Assembly: GCA_016125405.1 (NCBI GenBank)
Contig: WGLW01000012.1
Location: forward strand, 1 to 64,000
Source: Alphaproteobacteria bacterium
GTDB taxonomy: Bacteria > Pseudomonadota > Alphaproteobacteria > Caulobacterales > Hyphomonadaceae
Reading direction: 5' to 3'
Length of the DNA: 64,000 nt
Below, piece by piece: positions 32,463 through 43,271 of the stretch (position 1 is the stretch's first letter; each line of letters starts with the position of its first letter). The translations under genes and the position numbers were made by a program. The notes below the pieces were generated by a model that had not been told where the DNA came from, did not search any database, and saw nothing but the letters and a program-made list of their open reading frames with translations.

Positions 32463-33545
32463 TCAGTTGGCGATCAGACGCTCGGCCCTGCGGAACTGAT
32501 TGAACGAAATCAGTTTCTGGCTCGCTTCATCCCAGAGTGTCAGGCCGACGCAACGAATGCTTTCCACCAGACTGAGGCGGCTGACATCGCGCAGTTCCGG
32601 ATGGTCCCGAAGCACGGTCTGCAGACGGTAAAAAGGGATCCGGCTGGAAACATGGTGCACATGATGAACGCCGATATTGCCGGTCATCCATCTCAGGACC
32701 GGCGGCAAATCGTAGTGCGATGAGCCTTGTAAGGCCGCCTCTGTCAGCTCCCATTGACCGCGGCGGGCCCAATATGTCTGCTCGAACTGATGCTGGACAT
32801 AAAACAGCCAGACGCCAATCGAAGCGGCGATCGCGAGACTGGGCAGGTGAACAAACACCAAGGGTTTCCAGCCGCCGATCCACACCAGCGCCGTCAATCC
32901 AAGCGCTAGACCCAGATTGGTGCCCATTGCGCTGAGCCAGGGCCTCCAACCCTGTTTCATTAGACCCACGGGCAGGCGCTGCTGCACGAAGAAGACAAAT
33001 GCCGGCCCAAACGCGAAAAGCACGAGCGGGTGCCGGTAAAGTCGGTAGCCAAGCTGCTTCAAGGGCGAAGCGGCGCGGTATTCCTCGACCGTCATGGTTT
33101 CAACGGCGCCCGTACCTCGGCGATCCAGATTCCCTGATGTCGCATGATGCACCGCATGCTCGCTACGCCAGCAGTCATAGGGAGTCATGGTGAGAATACC
33201 GACGATGCGCCCAACCCAATCATTGACAGCGGGAGTCTGGAAAAACGCGTGGTGGCCACAATCGTGCTGGACCATAAACAAGCGCACCAGGAAGCCGGCG
33301 GCCGGAACGGCCAACAACAAAGCCAACCACGAATGCCCAGAAGAGGCAGCAACCCAGGCCGCCGACCAAATGAGAACAAGGGGCACGAGCGTGACGATGA
33401 GCTCGCGGACCGAGTGGAGCGTGTCTGGATGCTGATAAGCCGCCAGCACCGAACGCCAGGATTTGAGCCCCAAAGTGGGGCCAGATGGTTGGGTCGCCAC
33501 GTGATCTCTTTTTGCTGGTCCTGCCGCAGGACGATCAAGCGACAT
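32463..33545 (-). CDS. Membrane fatty acid desaturase
   Basis: This 360-residue protein has the three histidine boxes of membrane di-iron desaturases: HDCGHH near 95, HAVHH near 130, and HHVHH near 300, with about four membrane helices between them. This is the acyl-lipid (DesA/delta-12-like) branch. It would introduce double bonds into membrane fatty acids or a related lipid. It is divergent from irr, with about 150 bases between the starts. Confidence 0.88.
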   Translation of the reverse strand: MSLDRPAAGPAKRDHVATQPSGPTLGLKSWRSVLAAYQHPDTLHSVRELIVTLVPLVLIWSAAWVAASSGHSWLALLLAVPAAGFLVRLFMVQHDCGHHAFFQTPAVNDWVGRIVGILTMTPYDCWRSEHAVHHATSGNLDRRGTGAVETMTVEEYRAASPLKQLGYRLYRHPLVLFAFGPAFVFFVQQRLPVGLMKQGWRPWLSAMGTNLGLALGLTALVWIGGWKPLVFVHLPSLAIAASIGVWLFYVQHQFEQTYWARRGQWELTEAALQGSSHYDLPPVLRWMTGNIGVHHVHHVSSRIPFYRLQTVLRDHPELRDVSRLSLVESIRCVGLTLWDEASQKLISFNQFRRAERLIAN

Positions 33546-33658
33546 GTTTGGCTTAGGAGGTTAATCTGTGGTGGGCCACCCTCGCGCTCAATGACCACGG
33601 GTGTTTTTCCTGTTTCACCTTGCCGCACATCTGGACGATTCGGTTAGGTATCAGCTAC

Positions 33659-33686
33659 TTGACCTCGATTAAAATCATTCTAAAAT
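33659..33686 (+). promoter_or_regulatory. irr promoter with overlapping Irr-box-like palindrome
   Basis: TTGACC (33659-33664) and TAAAAT (33681-33686) are 16 bases apart. Between them and overlapping the -10 lies TTAAAATCATTCTAA (33669-33683), one base short of the palindrome TTAGAAT-N-ATTCTAA that Irr proteins are known to bind. This suggests autoregulation. Transcription would start only a few bases before the ATG at 33697, so the mRNA may be nearly leaderless. Confidence 0.6.
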
Positions 33687-33696
33687 GTTGACGCAT

Positions 33697-34104
33697 ATGA
33701 GTATCAGTGCGCACCTTCAGTCTGCGGGCCTTCGAGCGACTCCAAAGAGGATCGCGATCGGCGGCCTTTTGTTCGACGGAACCGATCGCCATGTGACGGC
33801 GGACGACGTTGCCGCTCTGGCCCGAAAGGCTGGCGTCCGCGTATCGCTGGCGACCGTCTACAACACGCTCAACCAGTTCGTCGCCGCCGGCCTGATGAAG
33901 CGGATAACGCTGGACCCAGACCGCACCTATTTCGACACCAACGTATCGGACCACCACCACTTCTTCTTCGAGGATGACGGCAAGCTGCACGACATCCCGG
34001 GTCATAGCGTCAAGGTGGAGGGGCTCCCCCCCGTCCCCGCCGGCTCGAAGGTGCGGTCAGTGGAAGTTATTGTTCGCATGGCTGGCGACCGCAAAGGCCG
34101 CTAG
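33697..34104 (+). CDS. irr: Irr-type Fur-family regulator
   Basis: The product has about 135 residues from ATG 33697; an ATG at 33685 abuts the operator and would precede the likely transcription start. The Fur winged helix contains LRATPKRIAIGGLLF and SLATVYNTLNQF. The central His cluster DHHHFFFEDDGKLHD matches the heme-binding HxH region of Irr. The C-terminal zinc cysteines of Fur are absent. In alphaproteobacteria Irr senses heme and controls iron and peroxide genes. Similar boxes precede katG 2 kb downstream. Confidence 0.88.
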   Translation: MSISAHLQSAGLRATPKRIAIGGLLFDGTDRHVTADDVAALARKAGVRVSLATVYNTLNQFVAAGLMKRITLDPDRTYFDTNVSDHHHFFFEDDGKLHDIPGHSVKVEGLPPVPAGSKVRSVEVIVRMAGDRKGR

Positions 34105-34173
34105 CGGCTCCAGGCCGCCGCCCCACAACCCCGCATATCCGTCCGGACACACGCCTGCGCACCCGTTTGGCGT

Positions 34174-34938
34174 CTAGGCTGCGACCGCTTCGATCATCAT
34201 CGTATCCAGCATGAAAGAGCCGTCGACCTCGATGCTGAAATGCGCCTTCACGCTATCGGACGCGGCCGACTGGAGAAGACGTATAGCGCGCACATTTTCC
34301 TCGGGCGTCTGCATGCGCGCGATCCACTGATCGAACGCCATCCGAAGCCGCCAGGACCGCATGGCGCGGACAACGAAGCCTGTCTGATTCAGCGCCGCGC
34401 ACCATTCGGCAAGCGTGTAGTCGCGCACGTGCGACATGTCGCGCAGCAATTCGACCGCCTGCAGATGCGTATCCAGCATCGCCGCGCCTGGCGAACACCC
34501 GTCGATGAAGACTGCGGCGGAGCCTGCCTTCAGCACACGGCGCGCTTCGCGCAGGCCTCCGTCAAAGTCTCTCCAGTGATGGGCCGAGAACCGGCAACCG
34601 AGAAAATCGAAACGACCATCCCCAAACGGCAGACGTTCGGCCGGGGCCGCTGCAGTCTCGATATTCTTGAGCTCCCGCGAGGCGGCGGTGGCGCCGATGG
34701 CTGAAATCATCTCCGTGGAGAGGTCCACGGCCGTGACCACGCCGGCGTGCGGCGACATGCGATAGGCGACGTGGCCGCCGCCCGCGCCCAGATCTATCGC
34801 GCTCGCGGGTTTCGCGGCGGCGATGATCGCCTCAAGCGCATCGAGATCCTCGCCGTTCGCATGGACGGCGCTGGAGACGTAGGCCGCAGCGCGTGGACCG
34901 AACTGGTCCTCCACCAGCCGCTCATGAGACTTGGGCAT
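34174..34938 (-). CDS. Class I SAM-dependent methyltransferase
   Basis: The product has 254 residues from ATG 34938 (MPKSHERL). Motif I is AIDLGAGGGHVAYRMSP, the acidic loop is VTAVDLSTEM, and motif IV is FDFLGCRFSAHHW, all of the UbiE/Methyltransf_11 type. The substrate is a small molecule of unknown identity. The gene is divergent from an XRE-type regulator, with an inverted repeat between them, so that regulator probably controls it. Confidence 0.82.
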   Translation of the reverse strand: MPKSHERLVEDQFGPRAAAYVSSAVHANGEDLDALEAIIAAAKPASAIDLGAGGGHVAYRMSPHAGVVTAVDLSTEMISAIGATAASRELKNIETAAAPAERLPFGDGRFDFLGCRFSAHHWRDFDGGLREARRVLKAGSAAVFIDGCSPGAAMLDTHLQAVELLRDMSHVRDYTLAEWCAALNQTGFVVRAMRSWRLRMAFDQWIARMQTPEENVRAIRLLQSAASDSVKAHFSIEVDGSFMLDTMMIEAVAA

Positions 34939-34981
34939 TGGTCGAACTCCCGTTTGCAATCAAGCAATCATCCCAGAAAAT

Positions 34982-35006
34982 TAAACGGGTACAATGGTGC
35001 CGTTTA
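34982..35006. promoter_or_regulatory. Inverted-repeat operator between methyltransferase and XRE regulator genes
   Basis: TAAACGG (34982-34988) and CCGTTTA (35000-35006) are perfect inverted arms with an 11-base spacer. They lie in the 87-base space between the two divergent starts, 20 bases before the regulator's ATG. This is the expected binding site for the adjacent regulator. Confidence 0.6.
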
Positions 35007-35025
35007 TCCTGTTATAAAATGCGCC

Positions 35026-35898
35026 ATGCAAAGAACGGATCGAAAGAAGCTACTGGGAGATTTCGTGCGGGCGCACCGCGAGCGCATGTCGCCCGGCGAA
35101 TCCGGCGGGCGGCGGCGCACCCCCGGATTGCGGCGGGAAGAACTGGCCGCCCGCGCCGGCATCAGTGCCACGTGGTGCGCCTGGATAGAACAAGGGCGCG
35201 ACGTGCGCGTCTCTCCCGAGGCGCTGGACAGGCTCGCGAACGCCATGTCGTTGTCCCGGGCGGAGCGGGCCTACCTCTTCGAACTTGCCGGCCGAAGCGA
35301 CCCCAACATGGCGCCGCCGCCGGCCGATACGGATGCGCCAGCATCGATGCGCTCGTTCGTGGACGCGATGAAGATGCCGGCATACGGACTCGATCCGCTC
35401 TACAACGCCTGCTGCTGGAATCCCGCCGCAGCCCGGCTTTTCGAGCGCTGGCTGGGCGACGGGTGCGAGCGCAATTTGCTGCGCTTTGTGTTTCTCGATC
35501 CGTCGGCACGAGACCTGATCCCGCATTGGGAAGCGCGGGCCAGGCGTGTGCTCGGTGAATTCCGGTCCGGCTACGGGCGAAGCCACACTGATCCGCGGAT
35601 CAGAACACTGGTCGACACTCTCTGCAGCGAGAGCCGCGTATTCGCGCGCGCATGGGACGATCAGGCTGTGCTTGAGCACGAAGGCGGACTGCGGACATTC
35701 CACCATCCGCGAGACGGCGGTCTCGCCTATGCTCAGCACGCCTTTAGCCCCGCTGATCGTCCGGACTACCGGCTGATCATGCTGTCCCCCGTGAAACCGG
35801 AGACGGTCGCTCGGCATTCTCGGCGGCGTCCCCCTGACCAGCCGGAGAGCTACAAAAGCCTCTCTCGCCAACGGAGCGCCCGGAAGACGACCTCCTGA
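35026..35898 (+). CDS. XRE-family regulator with MmyB-type ligand-binding domain
   Basis: The product has 290 residues from ATG 35026. The HTH is in LRREELAARAGISATWCAWI (about 30-50), followed by EQGRDVRVSPEALDRLANAM. From about 100 comes the MmyB-like PAS-related domain (PAYGLDPLYNACCWNPAAAR, later FRSGYGRSHTDPRI), which binds fatty-acid-like ligands in studied members. It is divergent from the methyltransferase gene and likely represses it and itself through the inverted repeat between them. Confidence 0.85.
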   Translation: MQRTDRKKLLGDFVRAHRERMSPGESGGRRRTPGLRREELAARAGISATWCAWIEQGRDVRVSPEALDRLANAMSLSRAERAYLFELAGRSDPNMAPPPADTDAPASMRSFVDAMKMPAYGLDPLYNACCWNPAAARLFERWLGDGCERNLLRFVFLDPSARDLIPHWEARARRVLGEFRSGYGRSHTDPRIRTLVDTLCSESRVFARAWDDQAVLEHEGGLRTFHHPRDGGLAYAQHAFSPADRPDYRLIMLSPVKPETVARHSRRRPPDQPESYKSLSRQRSARKTTS

Positions 35899-35899
35899 C

Positions 35900-35954
35900 A
35901 AATTAGAATAATTCCAGTTTGGGCTTGCCCTCGATATTTGAATGGTTCTAATTT
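35900..35954 (+). promoter_or_regulatory. Two Irr-box-like sites upstream of katG
   Basis: TTAGAATAATTCCAG (35903-35917) and TTTGAATGGTTCTAA (35937-35951) each match 12 of the 14 fixed positions of the Irr palindrome TTAGAAT-N-ATTCTAA. The outer halves also form a perfect 9-base inverted repeat, AAATTAGAA (35900-35908) with TTCTAATTT (35946-35954). They lie 120-175 bases before the katG ATG, downstream of the XRE gene stop. Confidence 0.55.
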
Positions 35955-36074
35955 GCCTTCGGGCGACGCCCGCTCCCGCAAGCCGCTTCCGGCCAATGCG
36001 AAACCCGAAGCAGCTAAAACGGAGAGCGGCGCTCGCAGCTCACGTTCGACAGCAAAACACGACGGAGGAATTAG

Positions 36075-38243
<2,169 letters not shown>

Positions 38244-38272
38244 ACGAAGTCCGGCAATCGTATAAGACAATT

Positions 38273-38303
38273 ATCCCCGGACCTCAGGTCCGGGGATTTT
38301 TTT
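38273..38303. terminator. Strong terminator after katG
   Basis: ATCCCCGGACCT and AGGTCCGGGGAT (38273-38297 as a whole) form a nearly perfect stem with a two-base loop, followed by a run of T to 38303. It separates katG from the leftward DUF3309 gene and could serve both strands. Confidence 0.9.
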
Positions 38304-38305
38304 GG

Positions 38306-38488
38306 TCAGAGATATCCGAGCAGGGCGAAGAGCAGCACGATCACAAGGATCGTTCCGAACGTGCCGGTGGGCGCATAGCCCCAGTTTCGGCTGTAGCCCC
38401 AGCGCGGGAAGGCGCCCAGCGCGAGGAGAACCAGAACAACGACAAGAATAAGCGCAAGCGGGCTGAGGACCATCGGGTTTCCAGACAT
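38306..38488 (-). CDS. DUF3309 family small membrane protein
   Basis: The product is 60 residues, with a hydrophobic first helix (LALILVVVLVLLALGAF), the family core PRWGYSRNWGYAPTGTFGTI and a second hydrophobic stretch. This is the complete DUF3309 pattern. It is an inner-membrane peptide of unknown role, common in alpha- and betaproteobacteria. It ends just next to the katG terminator. Confidence 0.85.
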   Translation of the reverse strand: MSGNPMVLSPLALILVVVLVLLALGAFPRWGYSRNWGYAPTGTFGTILVIVLLFALLGYL

Positions 38489-38547
38489 ACAAGTGTCCGG
38501 AATTCAACGCGGTGACGCGCGCTGCGTTCCTTGCGGTTCCCAGCCTG

Positions 38548-39177
38548 TCAGTTGACCAGCTTTGCCTGAGTGCTGTTGACGACCTCGTCACGCGTCACTT
38601 CCGGCGCGAGTTCGACAACCGAGAGGCCGCCAGGCACGACATCGAATACGCCGAGATTGGTGATGATCCGGTCGACCACCTTCTTGCCGGTCAGCGGCAA
38701 GGTGCATTCCTTCAGCACCTTGCTCTCGCCAGCCTTGTTGGCGTGATCCATGATCACCACGACGCGCTGGACGCCGGCGACGAGATCCATAGCGCCGCCC
38801 ATGCCTTTCACCAGTTTGCCGGGGATCATCCAGTTGGCGAGGTCCCCCGTCTCCGACACCTCCATCGCGCCGAGAATGGCCAGGTCGATATGGCCGCCGC
38901 GGATCATGCTGAATGACGTGGAGGATGAAAAATAGCTTGTCCGATCGAGTTCGGTAATGGTCTGCTTTCCCGCGTTGATCAGGTCGGGGTCTTCTTCGCC
39001 TTCATATGGAAACGGCCCCATGCCGAGCATGCCGTTCTCCGATTGCAGCGTGACGTCAACGCCTTCAGGAATGTGGTTGGCCACCAGCGTCGGAATGCCG
39101 ATGCCGAGGTTTACATAAAACCCGTCCTTGAGTTCCTTGGCGGCGCGCGCCGCCATCTGATCGCGATTCCAGGGCAT
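38548..39177 (-). CDS. scoB: 3-oxoacid CoA-transferase subunit B
   Basis: The 209-residue protein shows [20 protein letters not shown] near the start and the catalytic Glu in [13 protein letters not shown], followed by [19 protein letters not shown]. It is the beta subunit of the succinyl-CoA:3-ketoacid transferase. With subunit A directly upstream (27-base gap) it converts acetoacetate to acetoacetyl-CoA. This completes the tyrosine pathway encoded just to the right. Confidence 0.92.
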   Translation of the reverse strand: MPWNRDQMAARAAKELKDGFYVNLGIGIPTLVANHIPEGVDVTLQSENGMLGMGPFPYEGEEDPDLINAGKQTITELDRTSYFSSSTSFSMIRGGHIDLAILGAMEVSETGDLANWMIPGKLVKGMGGAMDLVAGVQRVVVIMDHANKAGESKVLKECTLPLTGKKVVDRIITNLGVFDVVPGGLSVVELAPEVTRDEVVNSTQAKLVN

Positions 39178-39204
39178 GTATCTGACTCCCTTCTCTGCGG
39201 ACGG

Positions 39205-39912
39205 TCAGGCTGAAGCGTGCTTGCGCACGGTGCGTTGTTCGATGCGTTTTTCGAATTTGCCCTGGATGATCCGGTTCACGAAAATTCCGGGCAGGTGAAT
39301 GCTGTCGCCGCCGAGCGATCCAACCGGCACGATCTCTTCAACTTCGGCGACACAGATTTTGCCGGCCGTCGCCATGTCCGGATTGAAGTTCCGCGCCGTC
39401 ATACGGAAAACAAGATTGCCCTGGGCGTCGCCCTTCCACGCCTTCACCAGCGACACGTCCGCCTTCAGCGCAGTTTCCAGAATGTAGGTCTGTCCGTCGA
39501 ACTCGCGGTGCTCCTTGCCTTCGGCGACAATCGTGCCGACCCCGGTCTTTGTGTAGAATCCCGGAATCCCGGCGCCGCCGGCGCGGCAGCGTTCGGCCAG
39601 CGTGCCTTGCGGATTGAACTCCAGCTCCAGCTCGCCAGAGAGGTACTGACGTTCGAATTCCTTGTTCTCGCCCACGTAGGAAGAAATCATCTTCTTCACC
39701 TGCCGGGTGTTCAAAAGAACGCCGAGACCGAACCCGTCGACGCCGGCATTGTTGGAAATGACGGTCAGGTTCTTCACGCCCGAGCGTTTCACCTCGGCGA
39801 TCAGGTTCTCCGGGATGCCGCAAAGGCCAAACCCGCCGGCCATGATTGTCATTCCGTCAAACAGCGCCCCATGGAGGGCGGCTTGCGCATCTGGAAAAAC
39901 CTTGTTCGCCAT
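39205..39912 (-). CDS. scoA: 3-oxoacid CoA-transferase subunit A
   Basis: The 235-residue protein shows [20 protein letters not shown], the glycine-rich CoA-binding motif of subunit A, and a C-terminal [15 protein letters not shown]. The length is normal. It forms an alpha/beta complex with the downstream gene. It starts 27 bases after the fumarylacetoacetate hydrolase stop, so it probably belongs to the same transcript. Confidence 0.92.
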   Translation of the reverse strand: MANKVFPDAQAALHGALFDGMTIMAGGFGLCGIPENLIAEVKRSGVKNLTVISNNAGVDGFGLGVLLNTRQVKKMISSYVGENKEFERQYLSGELELEFNPQGTLAERCRAGGAGIPGFYTKTGVGTIVAEGKEHREFDGQTYILETALKADVSLVKAWKGDAQGNLVFRMTARNFNPDMATAGKICVAEVEEIVPVGSLGGDSIHLPGIFVNRIIQGKFEKRIEQRTVRKHASA

Positions 39913-39939
39913 GTCCCACTCCGTGAAAGCGGCGCCGCC

Positions 39940-40944
39940 TCAGCCCGCGACGACCTGGTCAATACGGCCAAAGATGGAATGCCCCCGTTCGTCCGACATT
40001 TCTATCTCCACCCGATCCCCGGGCTGCAAAAATTGCGTTTTTGCCGTCCCGCCCGTGATGGTTTCAATCATTCGGAGCTCGGCGATGCACGAATATCCGA
40101 CACCCCCGTCGGCGATTGGCTTGCCGGGTCCGCCATCCGGCCCCCGGTTTGACACCGTGCCGGACCCCAAAATCGTTCCAGCCGAAAGCGGCCGCGTGCG
40201 GGCGGCGTGAGCGATCAGCGTTGGAAAATCGAAGGTCATGTCAACTTCGGTGCGCGCCTTGCCGAAGGGCTGGCCGTTGAGCCGAACGTTCAATGCGCCT
40301 TTGAGTCGGGCGCCGTCCCATGCCGCTCCCAATTCATCCGGCGTCACGGCCACTGGCGAGAACGCGCTCGAAGGTTTCCCCTGGAAGAAGCCAAAACCCT
40401 TGCCCAGTTCGCCGGGGATGATGTTGCGCAGGCTGACATCGTTCGCCAGCATGACCAGCCGAATGCCCTCGCCAGCGACGTCCGTTCCGGCGCCCTGAAC
40501 GACATCGTCCACGATCACGGCAACCTCGCCCTCCATGTCGCAACCCCACGCGACATCGGCGAGCGGGATCGGATCCCGTGGCCCCAGGAAGCTGTCGGAC
40601 CCGCCCTGATACATCAACGGATCGGTCCAGAAGGTGTCGGGCATTTCGGCGCCGCGGGCGCGTCGCACCAGCTGCACGTGGTTCACATAAGCTGAGGCGT
40701 CCGCCCATTGATAGGCGCGCGGCAGAGGCGAGGCGCACTCATGTTCGTGAAAGCGTTCTGTCGGGACCGAACCAAGCTCGACCTCACCCGCAAGGGATTC
40801 GAGTCTGGGAGCGAGACGCCGCCAATCGTCCAGCGCGGCCTGGAGTGTCGGTGCAATGTTGTCGGCGAATGCGTAGCGGGTGAGATCCCGGGAGACGACC
40901 GCAAGCCGACCGTCGCGGGTATGTTTCAGGGAAGCGAGCTTCAT
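39940..40944 (-). CDS. Fumarylacetoacetate hydrolase family protein
   Basis: The product has about 334 residues from ATG 40944 (MKLASLKHTRDG). The metal-binding carboxylates lie in CDMEGEVAVIVDD, with YQGGSDSFLGPRDPI before it and LANDVSLRN after. The end carries RPLSAGTILGSGTVSNRG, typical of the fold. In this setting it most likely splits fumarylacetoacetate into fumarate and acetoacetate, the last ring-derived step of tyrosine degradation. The classic fumarylacetoacetase is longer (about 420 residues); this shorter type replaces it in several alphaproteobacteria. Confidence 0.85.
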   Translation of the reverse strand: MKLASLKHTRDGRLAVVSRDLTRYAFADNIAPTLQAALDDWRRLAPRLESLAGEVELGSVPTERFHEHECASPLPRAYQWADASAYVNHVQLVRRARGAEMPDTFWTDPLMYQGGSDSFLGPRDPIPLADVAWGCDMEGEVAVIVDDVVQGAGTDVAGEGIRLVMLANDVSLRNIIPGELGKGFGFFQGKPSSAFSPVAVTPDELGAAWDGARLKGALNVRLNGQPFGKARTEVDMTFDFPTLIAHAARTRPLSAGTILGSGTVSNRGPDGGPGKPIADGGVGYSCIAELRMIETITGGTAKTQFLQPGDRVEIEMSDERGHSIFGRIDQVVAG

Positions 40945-40960
40945 ACCCGCTTCTATGCCG

Positions 40961-41446
40961 CTATTCCGGGGCCGGAGCAAATATGTGGACGAACCGGGTC
41001 ACCGCCAGGACAAACTCCTTGCGTCGCAGGCCAAACAGCAAGGCCAGGCCGAATACCAGGTTCGTGCATGCCGCCATGAAGAGGCCGCCGCCATCATGGT
41101 TGGGGTCGACGCCGAGGGGCGTGAACAGGTGGAAGTTGACCGCTCCCAGCATGACGAGAACGCCCGCGAGCGCGCCCAGGGCCTGAACGTGATGGAAGCG
41201 CGGAATTATGCCCACAAGAAGAAGCGTCGACGCCAGGACCTCGATCGAGCCAATGACATACTGGCTGAAAAGCCCGGTGTGGCCGAACAGGCCCGGTGCG
41301 CCGATGCTGGTTCCCCACTGATCCAGCAGACCAAATATCTGCTGCGTCTTGGGATGATCGGTGAATTTGAAGAACAGGCTGTCGATAAAGATCACGGCCA
41401 TGAAGATCGCCATGGCGTTTGGAATGTTGCGGATCACGAATTTCAT
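40961..41446 (-). CDS. DoxX-like membrane protein
   Basis: The product has 161 residues from ATG 41446 (MKFVIRNIPNAM), with four hydrophobic helices (AIFMAVIFIDSLFFKF, LASTLLLVGIIPRF, ALAGVLVMLGAVNFHLF, VFGLALLFGL). The pattern is DoxX/SURF4-like. It lies 16 bases upstream of the fumarylacetoacetate hydrolase gene, so it is probably co-transcribed with it. Its function is unknown. Confidence 0.7.
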   Translation of the reverse strand: MKFVIRNIPNAMAIFMAVIFIDSLFFKFTDHPKTQQIFGLLDQWGTSIGAPGLFGHTGLFSQYVIGSIEVLASTLLLVGIIPRFHHVQALGALAGVLVMLGAVNFHLFTPLGVDPNHDGGGLFMAACTNLVFGLALLFGLRRKEFVLAVTRFVHIFAPAPE

Positions 41447-41547
41447 CCTGGACCTCGAATGGAGCAGGCAGATCCACGCCCCTGCGCACGTCCGCCGCAA
41501 GTCCATTCGCCGGTCGCCACGAACTGGTTACGGGCGTGCGCCGAAAA

Positions 41548-41859
41548 TCATTCCGCCGCCGTCGTGCACTCCTGGAACGCCATCTTCCCCCTTGAGAACC
41601 GGACGACCGCAGGCTGTCCCGGGTTCGCCAACCGCGTGAAGGTCATGGCGCCGTTGGTATAAACCTCGGCGGCGCCGGCGGCGGCAGGTTGTTCCAGCAG
41701 TTTCAGCTCGGCGTGCGACTTGTCCGGAGAAGTCACGTTGGCCTTGCCCTTGCCGAAGGCGACGTGGAACGTTTCGCCCCCGCAATCCAGCGCTGTTCCC
41801 ACTTTCTGGCAGCCGGCCAGCGCCAGAAGGCACACCATAGCCACAGCGTATCGGTTCAT
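41548..41859 (-). CDS. Small MliC-like lipoprotein
   Basis: The 103-residue protein begins MNRYAVAMVCLLALAGCQKV, with a lipobox LAGC and a lipidated Cys at 17. The mature part has two more cysteines (LDCGG and FQECTT) and a short beta-rich body, as in MliC lysozyme inhibitors, though I cannot confirm the inhibitor motif. It lies 101 bases upstream of the doxX-like gene in the same direction. Confidence 0.65.
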   Translation of the reverse strand: MNRYAVAMVCLLALAGCQKVGTALDCGGETFHVAFGKGKANVTSPDKSHAELKLLEQPAAAGAAEVYTNGAMTFTRLANPGQPAVVRFSRGKMAFQECTTAAE

Positions 41860-42012
41860 GGCGCTCCAACCTCCTGCAACGGCGGGCCTTTAGGCGGGAA
41901 AGTCGCGACTCCACACCTCATTAACCTATGCAGACCATCCTGTCCGGCAAGTAACCGAGTTCACGAGCCTCGCCGGTGTGTATCCGGCTCCGGCCACTTC
42001 GGGATCTGTAAC

Positions 42013-42117
42013 ATGTATTTCACCCGCGCCTGCTTTTACGCGACCGTCTGCGCCTTCCTGATGCCAGTCTCAGTGCTGGTCGCCGGAATGAACTACGCCA
42101 ACGCCGCCCAGCGTTAG
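42013..42117 (+). CDS. Possible 34-residue membrane peptide
   Basis: An ATG at 42013 opens MYFTRACFYATVCAFLMPVS and ends at TAG 42115-42117, with one hydrophobic helix and a signal-peptide-like shape. Its end overlaps the hmgA stop on the other strand. No clear ribosome binding site is present, so it could be chance. Confidence 0.3.
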   Translation: MYFTRACFYATVCAFLMPVSVLVAGMNYANAAQR

Positions 42118-43271
42118 GCCTCATCCTCGGTCGTCTTCCAGCTGTCGACATAGGCGGTGTTCTCGACCGCGCTTGCGGCTGCGCCAACGTCCAACGGATC
42201 GCGGGTGTCGATCATGACTGCATATTCGTCGGTCATCGGCTTGTCCTGAACCAGCATCTTCTTCAACGCCTTCGGATGCGGACCGTGCGTGAAGCCCGAC
42301 GGGTGCAGCGTCATCATCCCGGCGTCGATGTTGTCCCGGCTGAAGAAATCGCCGGCATGGTAGAACAGCACCTCGTCGAAATCGTCATTGTTGTGAAAGA
42401 ACGGCACCTTCAGTGCGCCGGGATCGGTCTCGAACGGCCGCGGACAGAAAGTGCAGACAACGAACCTGTCCGAAAGAAATGTCGTGTGAACCGATGGCGG
42501 CAGGTGATAGCGATGACTGGCGACGGGGCGCAGATCCTTTACATTGATCCGCACCGGCGCGAGGTCGCCATGCCAGCCAACCGCATCGAGCGGATTGCGG
42601 GGATAGGTGACGGTTGAAATCTCGCCGCGCTTCTTGATCTCCACCTGCCAGGGAACGGAATTGGCCTTCTGATGGTCGCGGAAGGCGTCGTCCATCTGCG
42701 GCGTTTCCAGCATGGCGGGGTCGAAAAAGGCGTGCGGCCCGAGCAGGCCGCGATCCGGCAATGTGAAATGCGTGTTGGTCGCCTCAATCACCAGCACGTC
42801 CAGTTGATGACCTACGTGCGGCGTCATGTAGAACATGCCGCCTCGCGGCATGTAGATGTAGTCGCCCGGGTTCACGACATAGTGGCCCCAGTCGCAATAG
42901 AGATGCCCCACGCCCTTGTGGACGAACAGCAGCGTGTCGCCATCGCCGTTGCGCGACAGCTTCATCATCAGGCTGGCGAGCTTCCAGTAGCGCACCTCGA
43001 CCGACTTGTTCGACAGGATGACCGGCGCATGCCACGGCCCGGCCCCTTCGCCTGGCGTCGTTGTCTGCGTCAGGTCGAAGGCGCGCGGGCGCAGCGGGCC
43101 CTGAAAATCGATCCATCCGGTTGGGGGCTTTGGATGATGGAAAAAAGCGGCCGGACCGAAAAATCCCTCCTTGGACATTTCGCGCTCGAATGTCCCCTTT
43201 GGCATATCGGCGTGCGCCTGGCGGGAATGTTCGCCGTCGCCGCCTTTCACCGGAATCCATTTTCCCTTCAT
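42114..43271 (-). CDS. hmgA: Homogentisate 1,2-dioxygenase
   Basis: This 385-residue enzyme opens the homogentisate ring to maleylacetoacetate. Family features include the C-terminal metal-site region FYHAGDFFSRDNIDAGMMTL, then HPSGFTHGPHPK, with the His/Glu iron ligands, and an upstream cupin segment. It is shorter than the usual 430 residues but matches the compact alphaproteobacterial type. Its ATG overlaps the maiA stop (ATGA). The operon order hppD-GFA-maiA-hmgA confirms the role. Confidence 0.92.
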   Translation of the reverse strand: MKGKWIPVKGGDGEHSRQAHADMPKGTFEREMSKEGFFGPAAFFHHPKPPTGWIDFQGPLRPRAFDLTQTTTPGEGAGPWHAPVILSNKSVEVRYWKLASLMMKLSRNGDGDTLLFVHKGVGHLYCDWGHYVVNPGDYIYMPRGGMFYMTPHVGHQLDVLVIEATNTHFTLPDRGLLGPHAFFDPAMLETPQMDDAFRDHQKANSVPWQVEIKKRGEISTVTYPRNPLDAVGWHGDLAPVRINVKDLRPVASHRYHLPPSVHTTFLSDRFVVCTFCPRPFETDPGALKVPFFHNNDDFDEVLFYHAGDFFSRDNIDAGMMTLHPSGFTHGPHPKALKKMLVQDKPMTDEYAVMIDTRDPLDVGAAASAVENTAYVDSWKTTEDEA

